Source: Phocaeicola_A sp045545095 (lineage in GTDB: Bacteria; Bacteroidota; Bacteroidia; Bacteroidales; Bacteroidaceae). Taken from it: a DNA stretch of 64,000 nt. The stretch covers positions 151,783-215,782 of the forward strand of contig JAZQAG010000033.1 in NCBI GenBank assembly GCA_045545095.1. Reading direction: 5' to 3'. Below are positions 52,652 to 59,918 of the stretch, piece after piece. A program made the position numbers and the translations under genes. The notes under the pieces were generated by a model. It did not search any database and was not told the origin of the DNA. It saw nothing but the letters and a program-made list of their open reading frames with translations. Position 1 is the first letter of the stretch. Each line of letters starts with the position of its first letter.

Positions 52652-53257
52652 ATGGCAAGATATACTGGACCTAAATCAAGAATTGCCCGTAAATTCGGTG
52701 AGGCAATTTTCGGACCCGATAAGGTGTTGGCTAAGAGAAACTATCCTCCCGGTCAGCATGGTAACTCAAGAAGAAAGAAGTCTTCTGAGTATGGTATCAT
52801 GTTGGCTGAGAAGCAGAAGGCCAAATATACTTACGGTGTGTTGGAAAAACAATTCCGTAACATGTTTGAGAAGGCTGCAAGTGCCAATGGTATTACCGGT
52901 GAGATCCTTTTGCAGAATCTCGAGGCTCGTTTGGACAATGTAGTGTTCCGTTTGGGTATTGCTCCTACTCGTGCTGCTGCTCGTCAGTTGGTAGGCCACA
53001 AGCATATTGTTGTTGATGGCAAGGTAGTGAACATTCCTTCATATTCTGTAAAGCCTGGTCAGATTGTTGGTGTTCGTGAGAAGTCTAAGTCTTTGGAAGT
53101 TGTTGCTAATGCTTTGGCAGGTTTCAACCACAGCAAGTATCCTTGGATTGAGTGGGATGAGACTACTAAGGCTGGAAAGTTGCTCCACCTCCCTGAGCGT
53201 GCAGACATTCCTGAGAACATTAAAGAACAGTTGATCGTTGAGTTGTATTCTAAATAA
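52652..53257 (+). CDS. rpsD: 30S ribosomal protein S4
   Basis: The 201-residue protein begins MARYTGPKSRIARKFGEAIF. It has the S4 RNA-binding domain near NLEARLDNVVFRLGIAPTRA and RQLVGHKHIVVDGKVVNIPS. S4 nucleates 30S assembly and in E. coli represses the alpha operon. The preceding 131-nt gap could hold its own control site. It lies 10 nt before rpoA. Confidence 0.97.
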   Translation: MARYTGPKSRIARKFGEAIFGPDKVLAKRNYPPGQHGNSRRKKSSEYGIMLAEKQKAKYTYGVLEKQFRNMFEKAASANGITGEILLQNLEARLDNVVFRLGIAPTRAAARQLVGHKHIVVDGKVVNIPSYSVKPGQIVGVREKSKSLEVVANALAGFNHSKYPWIEWDETTKAGKLLHLPERADIPENIKEQLIVELYSK

Positions 53258-53267
53258 TAATTGATTC

Positions 53268-54263
53268 ATGGCAATATTAGCATTTCAAAAGCCTGAAAAA
53301 GTAATAATGCTCGAAGCGGATTCGACATATGGAAAGTTCGAGTTCCGTCCTTTGGAGCCAGGTTTTGGTATTACGGTGGGTAATGCTTTGCGTCGTATCC
53401 TCCTTTCTTCTTTGGAGGGATATGCCATCAATACAGTTCGTATTGAGGGTGTTGAGCACGAGTTCTCCGCTGTACCCGGTGTTAAGGAAGATGTGACAAA
53501 CATTATCCTTAACTTGAAGCAGATACGTTTCAAGCAGGCTGCTGACGAGTCTTCTTCGTTTGAGAAGTTCAACATTGTAGTAGAGAATACTACTGAGTTT
53601 AAGGCAGGTGATTTGGGTAAGCGTCTGAATGGATTTGAAGTGCTGAATCCTGAATTGGTTATTTGCCATTTAGATTCAAAAGCATCCATGCAACTCGAGT
53701 TGACCATTAACAAGGGACGTGGTTATGTGACTTCCGAGGAGAATCGTGAGTTCTGTACCGATGTCAATGTTATTCCGGTCGATTCTATTTACACTCCTAT
53801 CCGTAATGTGAAATATTCAGTAGAAAACTATCGTGTTGAGCAGAAGACCGACTACGAGAAGTTGCTGCTTGAGATAACAACGGATGGTTCCATCCACCCG
53901 AAGGATGCCTTGAGAGAAGCCGCTAAGATTCTGATTTACCATTTCATGCTCTTCTCTGACGAAAAGATTACTTTGGAGAACTCTGACCTTGATGGCAATG
54001 AAGAGTTTGATGAAGAGGTACTCCATATGCGTCAGCTTCTGAAGACCAAGCTTGTTGACATGAAACTTTCTGTTCGTGCCCTTAACTGCTTGAAGGCTGC
54101 AGATGTAGAGACATTAGGTGATTTGGTACAGTTCAATAAGACTGACCTCCTCAAGTTCCGTAACTTCGGTAAGAAATCGCTCACTGAGCTTGATGATTTG
54201 CTCGAGGGTCTGAATCTGTCGTTTGGAACCGATATTTCTAAATATAAATTAGATAAAGAATAA
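53268..54263 (+). CDS. rpoA: DNA-directed RNA polymerase alpha subunit
   Basis: The 331-residue subunit has the assembly domain (FRPLEPGFGITVGNALRRIL, LLSSLEGYAI) and, after a flexible acidic linker, the C-terminal DNA- and activator-binding domain (LSVRALNCLKAADVETLGDL, LLKFRNFGKKSLTELDDLLE). It dimerises and recruits beta and beta'. Placed between rpsD and rplQ as in most bacteria, 3 nt before rplQ. Confidence 0.98.
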   Translation: MAILAFQKPEKVIMLEADSTYGKFEFRPLEPGFGITVGNALRRILLSSLEGYAINTVRIEGVEHEFSAVPGVKEDVTNIILNLKQIRFKQAADESSSFEKFNIVVENTTEFKAGDLGKRLNGFEVLNPELVICHLDSKASMQLELTINKGRGYVTSEENREFCTDVNVIPVDSIYTPIRNVKYSVENYRVEQKTDYEKLLLEITTDGSIHPKDALREAAKILIYHFMLFSDEKITLENSDLDGNEEFDEEVLHMRQLLKTKLVDMKLSVRALNCLKAADVETLGDLVQFNKTDLLKFRNFGKKSLTELDDLLEGLNLSFGTDISKYKLDKE

Positions 54264-54266
54264 AAA

Positions 54267-54755
54267 ATGAGACATAATAAGAAATTCAACCATTTGGGTC
54301 GTACTGCTTCTCATAGAAATGCAATGTTGGCTAACATGGCATGCTCTTTGATCAAGCACAAAAGAATCACTACGACCGTAGCCAAAGCTAAGGCTTTGAA
54401 GAAGTATGTAGAGCCTCTGTTGACAAAGGCAAAGAACGATACAACCAACTCACGTCGTGTTGTATTCAGCAACTTGCAGGACAAGTATGCAGTAACAGAA
54501 TTGTTCAAGGAAATCTCAGTGAAGATTGCTGACCGTCCCGGTGGATACACTCGTATCATCAAGACTGGTCTCCGTAAGGACGATGCTGCCGAAATGTGTT
54601 TCATCGAGCTTGTTGACTATGATGAGAACATGGCAAAGGAGAAGACAGCTAAGAAGGCTACTCGTACCCGTCGTTCTAAGAAGAGCGCTGCTGCCGCTGA
54701 GACTGCTGCTCCCGCAGTAGAGACTCCGGTTGAAGAAGCTCCCCAAGCTGAATAA
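54267..54755 (+). CDS. rplQ: 50S ribosomal protein L17 with C-terminal extension
   Basis: The first about 115 residues are canonical L17 (MRHNKKFNHLGRTASHRNAM, CSLIKHKRITTTVAKAKALK). The protein then continues to residue 162 with a Lys/Arg- then Ala/Glu/Pro-rich tail (KKATRTRRSKKSAAAAETAA). Extended L17 tails are common in Bacteroidota. It is the last gene of the cluster, followed by a terminator. Confidence 0.96.
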   Translation: MRHNKKFNHLGRTASHRNAMLANMACSLIKHKRITTTVAKAKALKKYVEPLLTKAKNDTTNSRRVVFSNLQDKYAVTELFKEISVKIADRPGGYTRIIKTGLRKDDAAEMCFIELVDYDENMAKEKTAKKATRTRRSKKSAAAAETAAPAVETPVEEAPQAE

Positions 54756-54783
54756 TCTATCATAGATATATAGAATAGGAGAG

Positions 54784-54816
54784 GGCTGTGTCACGTTTGT
54801 TGGCACAGCCTTTTTT
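54784..54816 (+). terminator. Terminator of the ribosomal protein cluster
   Basis: GGCTGTGTCA (54784-54793) pairs with TGGCACAGCC (54801-54810), with one G-U pair and a 7-nt loop, followed by TTTTTT (54811-54816). Confidence 0.92.
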
Positions 54817-54825
54817 GTTTGAAGG

Positions 54826-54905
54826 GTGAAGGGTGAAAGGTGAAGGGGATGGCCTGCGGCCGGGTTAGCGGTTAGCGGTGCGCGGTTGAACGGTGAGTAG
54901 TTAAC
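54826..54905. repeat. Heptad-type degenerate repeat with GGCC mini-hairpin
   Basis: Heptads of the form GAAGGGT/GAAAGGT lead into GGCC-TGC-GGCC and then TTAGCGG, TTAGCGG, TGCGCGG, TTGAACGG and TGAGTAGTTAACGG. The same order (GAAGGGT heptads, GGC..GCC hairpin, TTAACGG/TGAGCGG heptads) recurs at 59297-59470. This is the start of the 714-bp gene-free stretch 54756-55469. Confidence 0.6.
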
Positions 54906-54951
54906 GGACTGACAGGCATTTTCATTTCGCACATTCGGGCACCCTGACAAC

Positions 54952-55066
54952 GTAGGTTTTCATCCTCTGAAAATGTACATCGTCAGTACCTATAAACGTA
55001 CGTTGTCAGGTGGTAATACTGTACGTTCTTAGAACCTATAATCATAGGTTTTCAGACCCTTATGTC
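54952..55066. repeat. 23-bp-period degenerate tandem repeat, five units
   Basis: Five consecutive 23-bp blocks start at 54952, 54975, 54998, 55021 and 55044. Shared positions include the opening GTACGTT or GTAGGTT, TCAG or TTAG near positions 9-12, and ACCTATAA towards the end; units 2 and 4 are most alike. A sixth, poorer unit may precede at 54929. Immediately after, TTCGACACTC and TTCGACACTT form a 10-bp direct repeat at 55081-55100. Confidence 0.6.
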
Positions 55067-55164
55067 ATACCCGTGGAATTTTCGACACTCTTCGACACTT
55101 TTCGGCCACTCAGTATAAGAAATGCTTTATCTTTGCAAACTTAGAGCGGCTGGGCGGCGGCTTT

Positions 55165-55253
55165 TCCTTTAGTGTCCTTATGGTCCCTAAAGTCTTAGAG
55201 TTCTTGGTCCTTAAGGCCTTTAGAGTCTTTAAGGTCCTTAGAGGTTTTAAGGT
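55165..55253. repeat. 9-bp degenerate tandem array upstream of metY
   Basis: About nine to ten 9-mers close to TTAAGGTCC follow one another: TTATGGTCC, CTAAAGTCT, TAGAGTTCT, TTAAGGCCT, TTAGAGTCT, TTAAGGTCC, TTAGAGGTT and others. The same consensus recurs downstream of metY at 56758-56893. A promoter-like TATCTTTG (55128-55135) lies just upstream. Confidence 0.7.
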
Positions 55254-55270
55254 GATGGGATGGTCTTTGG

Positions 55271-55350
55271 GTCGTTGAATGTTTAACGATGGACGAATTG
55301 ACGGTGATCGGTGAACGAATTAACGATGGGCTGTGAGCGATGGGTGAAGG
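55271..55350. repeat. 7/8-bp degenerate repeat between the 9-bp array and metY
   Basis: Units such as TTTAACGA, TGGACGAA, TTGACGG, TGATCGG, TGAACGAA and TTAACGAT follow one another, then TGAGCGATGGGTGAAGG. The unit type matches the heptads at 59297-59470 and 63761-64000 and the octamers between rpoB and rpoC. Confidence 0.55.
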
Positions 55351-55424
55351 CTTATGGGATAATGTTTACCGGACGCCAATTGTAAAAAACTTACAAAAAC
55401 AATGTGTTGGTGCTTAAAAAAGAG

Positions 55425-55432
55425 TATCTTTG
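55425..55432 (+). promoter_or_regulatory. Probable -7 box of metY
   Basis: TATCTTTG fits TAnnTTTG and lies 37 nt before the chosen metY ATG. No exact TTTG is 19-20 nt upstream, so the -33 element is weak or absent. Confidence 0.5.
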
Positions 55433-55469
55433 CGCAAATTTTGAGAATAACAAGACAACAAACAACGAT

Positions 55470-56753
55470 ATGGACAAGAAACAGAACCTTGCCACCCTGT
55501 GTGTACAAGCAGGATGGCAGCCAAAGAAGGGCGAACCTCGTGTGTTGCCCGTTTATCAGAGTACCACATTCAAGTATGATACCAGCGAGCAGATGGCCCG
55601 CCTGTTCGACTTGGAGGACAGTGGATATTTCTATACCCGTTTGCAGAACCCGACTAACGATGCCGTAGCTGCCAAGATAGCCGCTCTTGAAGGTGGCGTT
55701 GGCGCCATGTTGACTTCCAGCGGTCAGGCAGCCAATTTCTATGCCATCTTCAATATCTGTCAGGCCGGCGACCACTTTGTGTGTGCATCCACTATCTATG
55801 GAGGTACATTCAACCTGTTTGCCGTGACCATGAAGAAGTTGGGCATCGAAGTCACTTTTGTGGATGCTGATGACAACGAAGAGGAGATCAGCAAAGCTTT
55901 TCGCGAGAATACCAAGGCCCTTTTCGGAGAGACCATCTCTAATCCCAGCTGTGCCGTATTGGATATCGAGAAATTTGCTCGCATAGCCCATAGCCATGGT
56001 GTGCCCCTCATTGTCGATAACACATTTGCCACCCCCATCAACTGTCGTCCTTTTGAGTGGGGAGCCGATATTGTCACCCATTCTACCACCAAGTATATGG
56101 ATGGTCATGCCACAGCCGTTGGCGGTGTCATCGTGGATAGTGGCAACTTCGATTGGGAGGCTCATGCCGACAAGTTCCCCGGCTTGACTACCCCCGACGA
56201 GTCTTACCATGGGTTGACATATACCAAAGCCTTTGGCAAGGGAGCCTATATGACCAAGGCCACAGCCCAGCTGATGCGAGATTTGGGTTCTATCCAGTCA
56301 CCGCAGAATGCATTCTTGTTGAATTTAGGGTTAGAGACCCTCCACCTGCGTATGCCCCAACATTGCCGCAATGCCCAGACCGTAGCCGAATATCTGGCTG
56401 CAGACGAGCGCGTGGCATGGGTGAACTTCTGTGGTCTGAAGGACAATAAGTACCATGCGTTGGCAGAGAAGTATCTGCCCAATGGCTCCTGCGGTGTCAT
56501 CGCTTTCGGTTTGAAGGGAACCCGTGAAGATGCCATCAAGTTCATGGACAATCTGAAGATGATCTGCATCGTTACCCATGTGGCCGATGCCCGCACCTGT
56601 GTGCTCCATCCCGCCAGCCATACCCATCGTCAGCTCACCGAGGAGCAACTCATCGAAGCAGGAGTGGCTCCCGACTTGATCCGTCTTTCTGTCGGAATCG
56701 AGGATGTCCGTGACATCATTGCTGATATCGAACAGGCCTTGGGACAGATGTAA
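55470..56753 (+). CDS. metY: O-acetylhomoserine sulfhydrylase (Cys/Met metabolism PLP enzyme)
   Basis: The 427-residue enzyme makes homocysteine from O-acetylhomoserine and sulfide. The PLP lysine is Lys208 in THSTTKYMDGHATAVGG. Other family segments are TLCVQAGWQPKKGEPRVLPV, YTRLQNPTNDAVAAKIAALE, LTSSGQAANFYAIFN and the C-terminal LIRLSVGIEDVRDIIADIEQ. The long insertion around GGVIVDSGNFDWEAHADKFP and the overall length favour the sulfhydrylase over cystathionine synthases or lyases. An in-frame ATG at 55404 lies upstream of the -7 box and is rejected. The gene stands alone, bordered on both sides by 9-bp repeat arrays. Confidence 0.92.
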   Translation: MDKKQNLATLCVQAGWQPKKGEPRVLPVYQSTTFKYDTSEQMARLFDLEDSGYFYTRLQNPTNDAVAAKIAALEGGVGAMLTSSGQAANFYAIFNICQAGDHFVCASTIYGGTFNLFAVTMKKLGIEVTFVDADDNEEEISKAFRENTKALFGETISNPSCAVLDIEKFARIAHSHGVPLIVDNTFATPINCRPFEWGADIVTHSTTKYMDGHATAVGGVIVDSGNFDWEAHADKFPGLTTPDESYHGLTYTKAFGKGAYMTKATAQLMRDLGSIQSPQNAFLLNLGLETLHLRMPQHCRNAQTVAEYLAADERVAWVNFCGLKDNKYHALAEKYLPNGSCGVIAFGLKGTREDAIKFMDNLKMICIVTHVADARTCVLHPASHTHRQLTEEQLIEAGVAPDLIRLSVGIEDVRDIIADIEQALGQM

Positions 56754-56757
56754 CTGT

Positions 56758-56893
56758 TCAAGGGACTTTAAAGACCTTAATGGTTCTGAGGACTTTAATG
56801 ATTTTAAGGCCCCTGAGGACATTAAGGTCTCTAAGGTCCTTAGAATCTTAAGCCTCTAAAGTCTCTCAAGTCCTTGACGTCTTTAGAGCCATC
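56758..56893. repeat. 9-bp degenerate tandem array downstream of metY
   Basis: About fourteen 9-mers follow the metY stop by 4 nt: CAAGGGACT, TTAAAGACC, TTAATGGTT, CTGAGGACT, TTAATGATT, TTAAGGCCC, CTGAGGACA, TTAAGGTCT, CTAAGGTCC, then after one 8-mer TTAAGCCTC, TAAAGTCTC, TCAAGTCCT and TGACGTCTT. The consensus TTAAGGTCY equals that of the upstream array, in the same orientation. Self-complementary parts (AAGGTCCTT-like) could form hairpins in RNA. Confidence 0.7.
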
Positions 56894-56954
56894 CTTTTCA
56901 ATAAGATGGGCGAAGAACCAATCTTTTTTTAGCGTGGATATGAAATATTTTACG

Positions 56955-56962
56955 TATCTTCG
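56955..56962 (+). promoter_or_regulatory. Possible -7 box of the GH43 gene
   Basis: TATCTTCG resembles TAnnTTTG with one change and lies 42 nt before the ATG. No exact TTTG -33 element is at the standard distance. Confidence 0.4.
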
Positions 56963-57004
56963 CCCCCAAAGAAAATTATTAACCAAAACCTATAATGTAA
57001 CGTT

Positions 57005-59008
57005 ATGAAAAAACTGACATTCAAGAGCGCCCTTATCGCGTTGGCCGCCCTTTGTGCGGCCCCTTCTGCCGTAGCCAAGGCACCGAAGGAGACCCCTCAG
57101 CAAAAGATGGATTGCTACCTCTTTGCCTATTTCACCGGTAATGCTCCCGAGGAAGAGCAGATTTGTTTCGCCCTTAGCGAGGATGGTTACAACTACACCC
57201 TTCTCAACGATGGCGAACCCATTATCTCTTCAGACTCTCTTGCCCGCAAGAAGTGTGTGCGCGACCCCCATATCCTCCGTGGCCATGATGGCAAGACCTT
57301 CTACATGGTGGTTACCGACATGCGCAGCTGGGACGGTTGGAGCAGCAACGACGGACTCGTGCTGATGAAGAGTACCGACCTTATCCATTGGACCCATTCA
57401 GCCATCGATTTCCCCGACACATGGCCCCATCTCTTCGACCGCGAGGCACTCACACAGGTGTGGGCGCCTCAGACCATCTACGATGCCAAGGCCAAGAAGT
57501 ACATGGTCTATTACTCTATCGGATGGAATGGCGAGACACAGAAGGCAGCCCGCGAGAGCAAGACCACCAAGGATGACACCAAGACACACTACGTCATCTA
57601 CTATTCCTATGCCAACGAGGACTTTACCGAACTCTCCGAGCCGAAGGTGCTCTACGACCATGGAGCCAACACCATCGATGCCGACATCGTCTTCAACGAG
57701 GCCGACGGACTCTACCACATGTTCTTCAAGACCGAGGGCGAGGGCAACGGCATCCAACAGGCCACAGCCAAGAAGTTGCGTGGCAAGTGGACCCCCGAAC
57801 GCAAATACCTCCAGCAGACCAATGTAGCTGTAGAGGGTTCAGGTGTCTTCAAGCTCATTGGCTCTGACGAGTGGATACTGATGTACGACTGCTACGGCTC
57901 CGGCTATTATGAGTTTTGCAAGAGCAAGGACCTGCATAACTTCGAGAAGATTGCCCAGACCAAGACACGCGGTGTCTTCACTCCCCGCCATGGTACCACG
58001 ATGACCATTACCCGCGAGGAGGCCGACCGCCTGCGCCGTCAGTGGCCCAATACCGAGGCCCGCAATCCTGTCATCCAAGGTTTCCGTGCCGACCCCGAAG
58101 TGCTCTACTCCAAGCAGACCGGAAAGTACTACATTTATCCCACCACCGACGGTACTCCCGGATGGGGCGGACACAAGTTCAATGTATATTCTTCAGACGA
58201 CCTCACCAACTGGAAGGACGAAGGCACTATCCTCGACCTTAAGACCGACCAGGTACGTTGGGCCGATGGTAATGCCTGGGCACCCTGTATCGAGGAGAAG
58301 ATGATTGATGGCAAGTACAAGTATTTCTTCTATTTCAGCGGTAACTGGACAGAGGGTGGTGGCAAGCAGATTGGTGTGGCCGTAGCCGACCATCCCACAG
58401 GTCCCTTCACCGACCTTGGCCATCCCATCATCACCAAGTCACCCGTCGGCCGTGGACAGCAGATCGATGGCGATGTATTCACCGACCCTGTCAGCGGACA
58501 GAGCTATTTCTATTGGGGCAACGGATATATGGCCGGAGCCAAGCTCAATGCCGACATGACCTCCATCGATACCACCTCCATCACTGTGATGACTCCTCAA
58601 GGAGGTTCTTTGCGCGACTATGCCTACCGCGAGGCACCCTATGTGTTCTATCGCAATGGCCTTTACTACTTCCTCTGGTCAGTAGATGATACCGGTTCGC
58701 CCAACTACCATGTGGCCTACGGTACCTCCACTTCGCCCCTCGGCCCCATCCAGGTGGCAGAGAAGCCTGTCATCCTCATCCAGGACGGCAAGCGCGAGAT
58801 CTATGGTCCCGCCCACAACAGCGTGCTCCAGATTCCTGATACCGACGAGTGGTACATCGTCTATCACCGTATCAACAAGGACTATATTGCCCGCGACAAA
58901 GGCCCCGGTGTGCATCGCGAAGTCTGCATCGACCGCATGTACTTCAACGAAGATGGCACCATCCGCCCCGTTAAGCCCACTCACCGTGGTGTGAAGTTAG
59001 GGGAATAA
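57005..59008 (+). CDS. Secreted tandem GH43-like enzyme with two five-bladed propeller domains
   Basis: The 667-residue protein has a signal peptide (MKKLTFKSALIALAALCAAP). Two separate GH43-type propellers follow. The first (about residues 35-345) shows CVRDPHILRG, AWAPQ-like TQVWAPQTIYD, NTIDADIVFNE and VEGSGVFKL. The second (about 355-660) shows GFRADPEVLYS, GNAWAPCIEEK, QQIDGDVFTD and AYREAPYVFYR. Each holds the expected triad of two Asp and a Glu, so both may be active. GH43 enzymes remove arabinose or xylose (some galactose) from plant polysaccharides or arabinogalactan. Most GH43 proteins have one propeller plus a beta-sandwich; a double catalytic arrangement is less usual. It ends with a terminator. 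Confidence 0.85.
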   Translation: MKKLTFKSALIALAALCAAPSAVAKAPKETPQQKMDCYLFAYFTGNAPEEEQICFALSEDGYNYTLLNDGEPIISSDSLARKKCVRDPHILRGHDGKTFYMVVTDMRSWDGWSSNDGLVLMKSTDLIHWTHSAIDFPDTWPHLFDREALTQVWAPQTIYDAKAKKYMVYYSIGWNGETQKAARESKTTKDDTKTHYVIYYSYANEDFTELSEPKVLYDHGANTIDADIVFNEADGLYHMFFKTEGEGNGIQQATAKKLRGKWTPERKYLQQTNVAVEGSGVFKLIGSDEWILMYDCYGSGYYEFCKSKDLHNFEKIAQTKTRGVFTPRHGTTMTITREEADRLRRQWPNTEARNPVIQGFRADPEVLYSKQTGKYYIYPTTDGTPGWGGHKFNVYSSDDLTNWKDEGTILDLKTDQVRWADGNAWAPCIEEKMIDGKYKYFFYFSGNWTEGGGKQIGVAVADHPTGPFTDLGHPIITKSPVGRGQQIDGDVFTDPVSGQSYFYWGNGYMAGAKLNADMTSIDTTSITVMTPQGGSLRDYAYREAPYVFYRNGLYYFLWSVDDTGSPNYHVAYGTSTSPLGPIQVAEKPVILIQDGKREIYGPAHNSVLQIPDTDEWYIVYHRINKDYIARDKGPGVHREVCIDRMYFNEDGTIRPVKPTHRGVKLGE

Positions 59009-59030
59009 ATAAAAATGAATTCTCTTATCT

Positions 59031-59068
59031 AAGGTGAGTCCTTTATATCGGACTCACCTTATTTTTTT
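59031..59068 (+). terminator. Terminator after the GH43 gene
   Basis: AAGGTGAGTCC (59031-59041) pairs perfectly with GGACTCACCTT (59050-59060), loop 8 nt, followed by ATTTTTTT (59061-59068). Confidence 0.93.
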
Positions 59069-59149
59069 CGCCATCGGGGGGGGTGAATCATTAAGTCTCC
59101 TTTCTTCCAAACCTTTTTTATCCTGCTCATAAAGTGTTTTTAGCTATAT

Positions 59150-59254
59150 CTAAAACATATTTCTAAGCACGAAATGAATATTTCCAACCCTGAAATATAT
59201 ATTTCAAGGCATAAAATATATATTTCGTGACTGGAAATATATTATGTACATAGA
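59150..59254. repeat. 21-bp-period repeat with palindromic GAAATATATATTTC core
   Basis: Units begin at 59150, 59171, 59192, 59213 and 59234. Cores are CTAAAACATATTTC, GAAATGAATATTTC, GAAATATATATTTC, AAAATATATATTTC and GAAATATATTATGT, each followed by a variable 7-bp spacer. The third core is a perfect 14-bp palindrome. The array lies in the 910-bp gene-free stretch 59009-59918. Confidence 0.7.
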
Positions 59255-59296
59255 TTTGTATCGTTTATGACATGACTCCATAGGGGTTTGTACATA

Positions 59297-59470
59297 GGTG
59301 AAGGGAGGCTTCGCCTTAACGGTGAGCGGATGAGCGGTTAGCGGATGACGGGAAGCGAAATAAAGGGTGAAGGGTGAAGGGATGGCTTCGCCTTTAACGG
59401 TGAGCGGATGGCCTCGGCCAGGTTGAATGATTAACGATGAGCGTTTAACGTTTAACGATGAACGAGATTG
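59297..59470. repeat. Composite heptad repeat with GGC-TTC-GCC mini-hairpins, two copies
   Basis: Copy 1 (59297-59327) reads as GGTGAAGGGA, then GGCTTCGCC, then TTAACGG and TGAGCGG. Copy 2 (59363-59407) has AGGGTGAAGGGTGAAGGGAT, GGCTTCGCC, TTTAACGG and TGAGCGG, followed by GGCC-TC-GGCC and TTAACGA-type heptads to 59470. A related copy lies at 54826-54905. Confidence 0.65.
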
Positions 59471-59487
59471 ACGATGCGAATCATTCT

Positions 59488-59614
59488 TTTGTCATCCTGA
59501 ACGGAACTTGTGAAGTGAAGGATCTCAAGTACTTTTGATTAACGAACGACCTTTTGGGCGGGCGGCAGAAGAATCCGGTGTACAGGAGATCCTTCCTATC
59601 GTCAGGATGACAAA
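59488..59614. repeat. 127-bp MITE-like element with nested inverted repeats
   Basis: Ends are a perfect 13-bp inverted repeat, TTTGTCATCCTGA (59488-59500) and TCAGGATGACAAA (59602-59614). Inside, GAAGGATCTC (59517-59526) pairs with GAGATCCTTC (59586-59595). No transposase is coded. The GTCATCCTGA...GAAGGATCTC order resembles small interspersed elements I recall from Bacteroidota genomes. No clear target-site duplication is visible. Confidence 0.65.
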
Positions 59615-59918
59615 TGTATGAGAGAAACCTTTTTTCTTTTAAAAACGTTTCTAAATGTTTTCTCTGTGTCTCATGTATGGAACAGTATGTGTACACCGTT
59701 ATCGCACACGGTGAAAGGTGTTTCTATTCTGGTTATTAAAAAACCTTAAAAGGGGAGGTCTTTCACTTAAAAACTTTTTTTGTTTGAGGGCTATCTTCTA
59801 TCTTTGTCCCGTTAAAGTCTGTTGTGTTTTGTCGTAAATACTTAAGACGCGGAGTAACCTTTGAAATTTGAAAATATCAATATTAATTTAAATAAACATT
59901 ATTATTAACTTTAGTTTT
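59615..59918 (+). promoter_or_regulatory. Spacer upstream of the 1183-residue protein with probable promoter
   Basis: A TATCTTTG -7 box lies at 59799-59806; the matching -33 region is a T-rich run with TTTG at 59779-59782. The leader would be about 105 nt and contains TTAAGACGCGGAGTAAC (59842-59858), like one arm of the inverted repeat at 36091-36163. No gene is seen. Confidence 0.5.

Noticed and set aside
59481..59696. 71-codon minus-strand frame after the GH43 gene
   Set aside because: It mainly translates the 127-bp inverted-repeat element, a sequence that often yields spurious annotated peptides.
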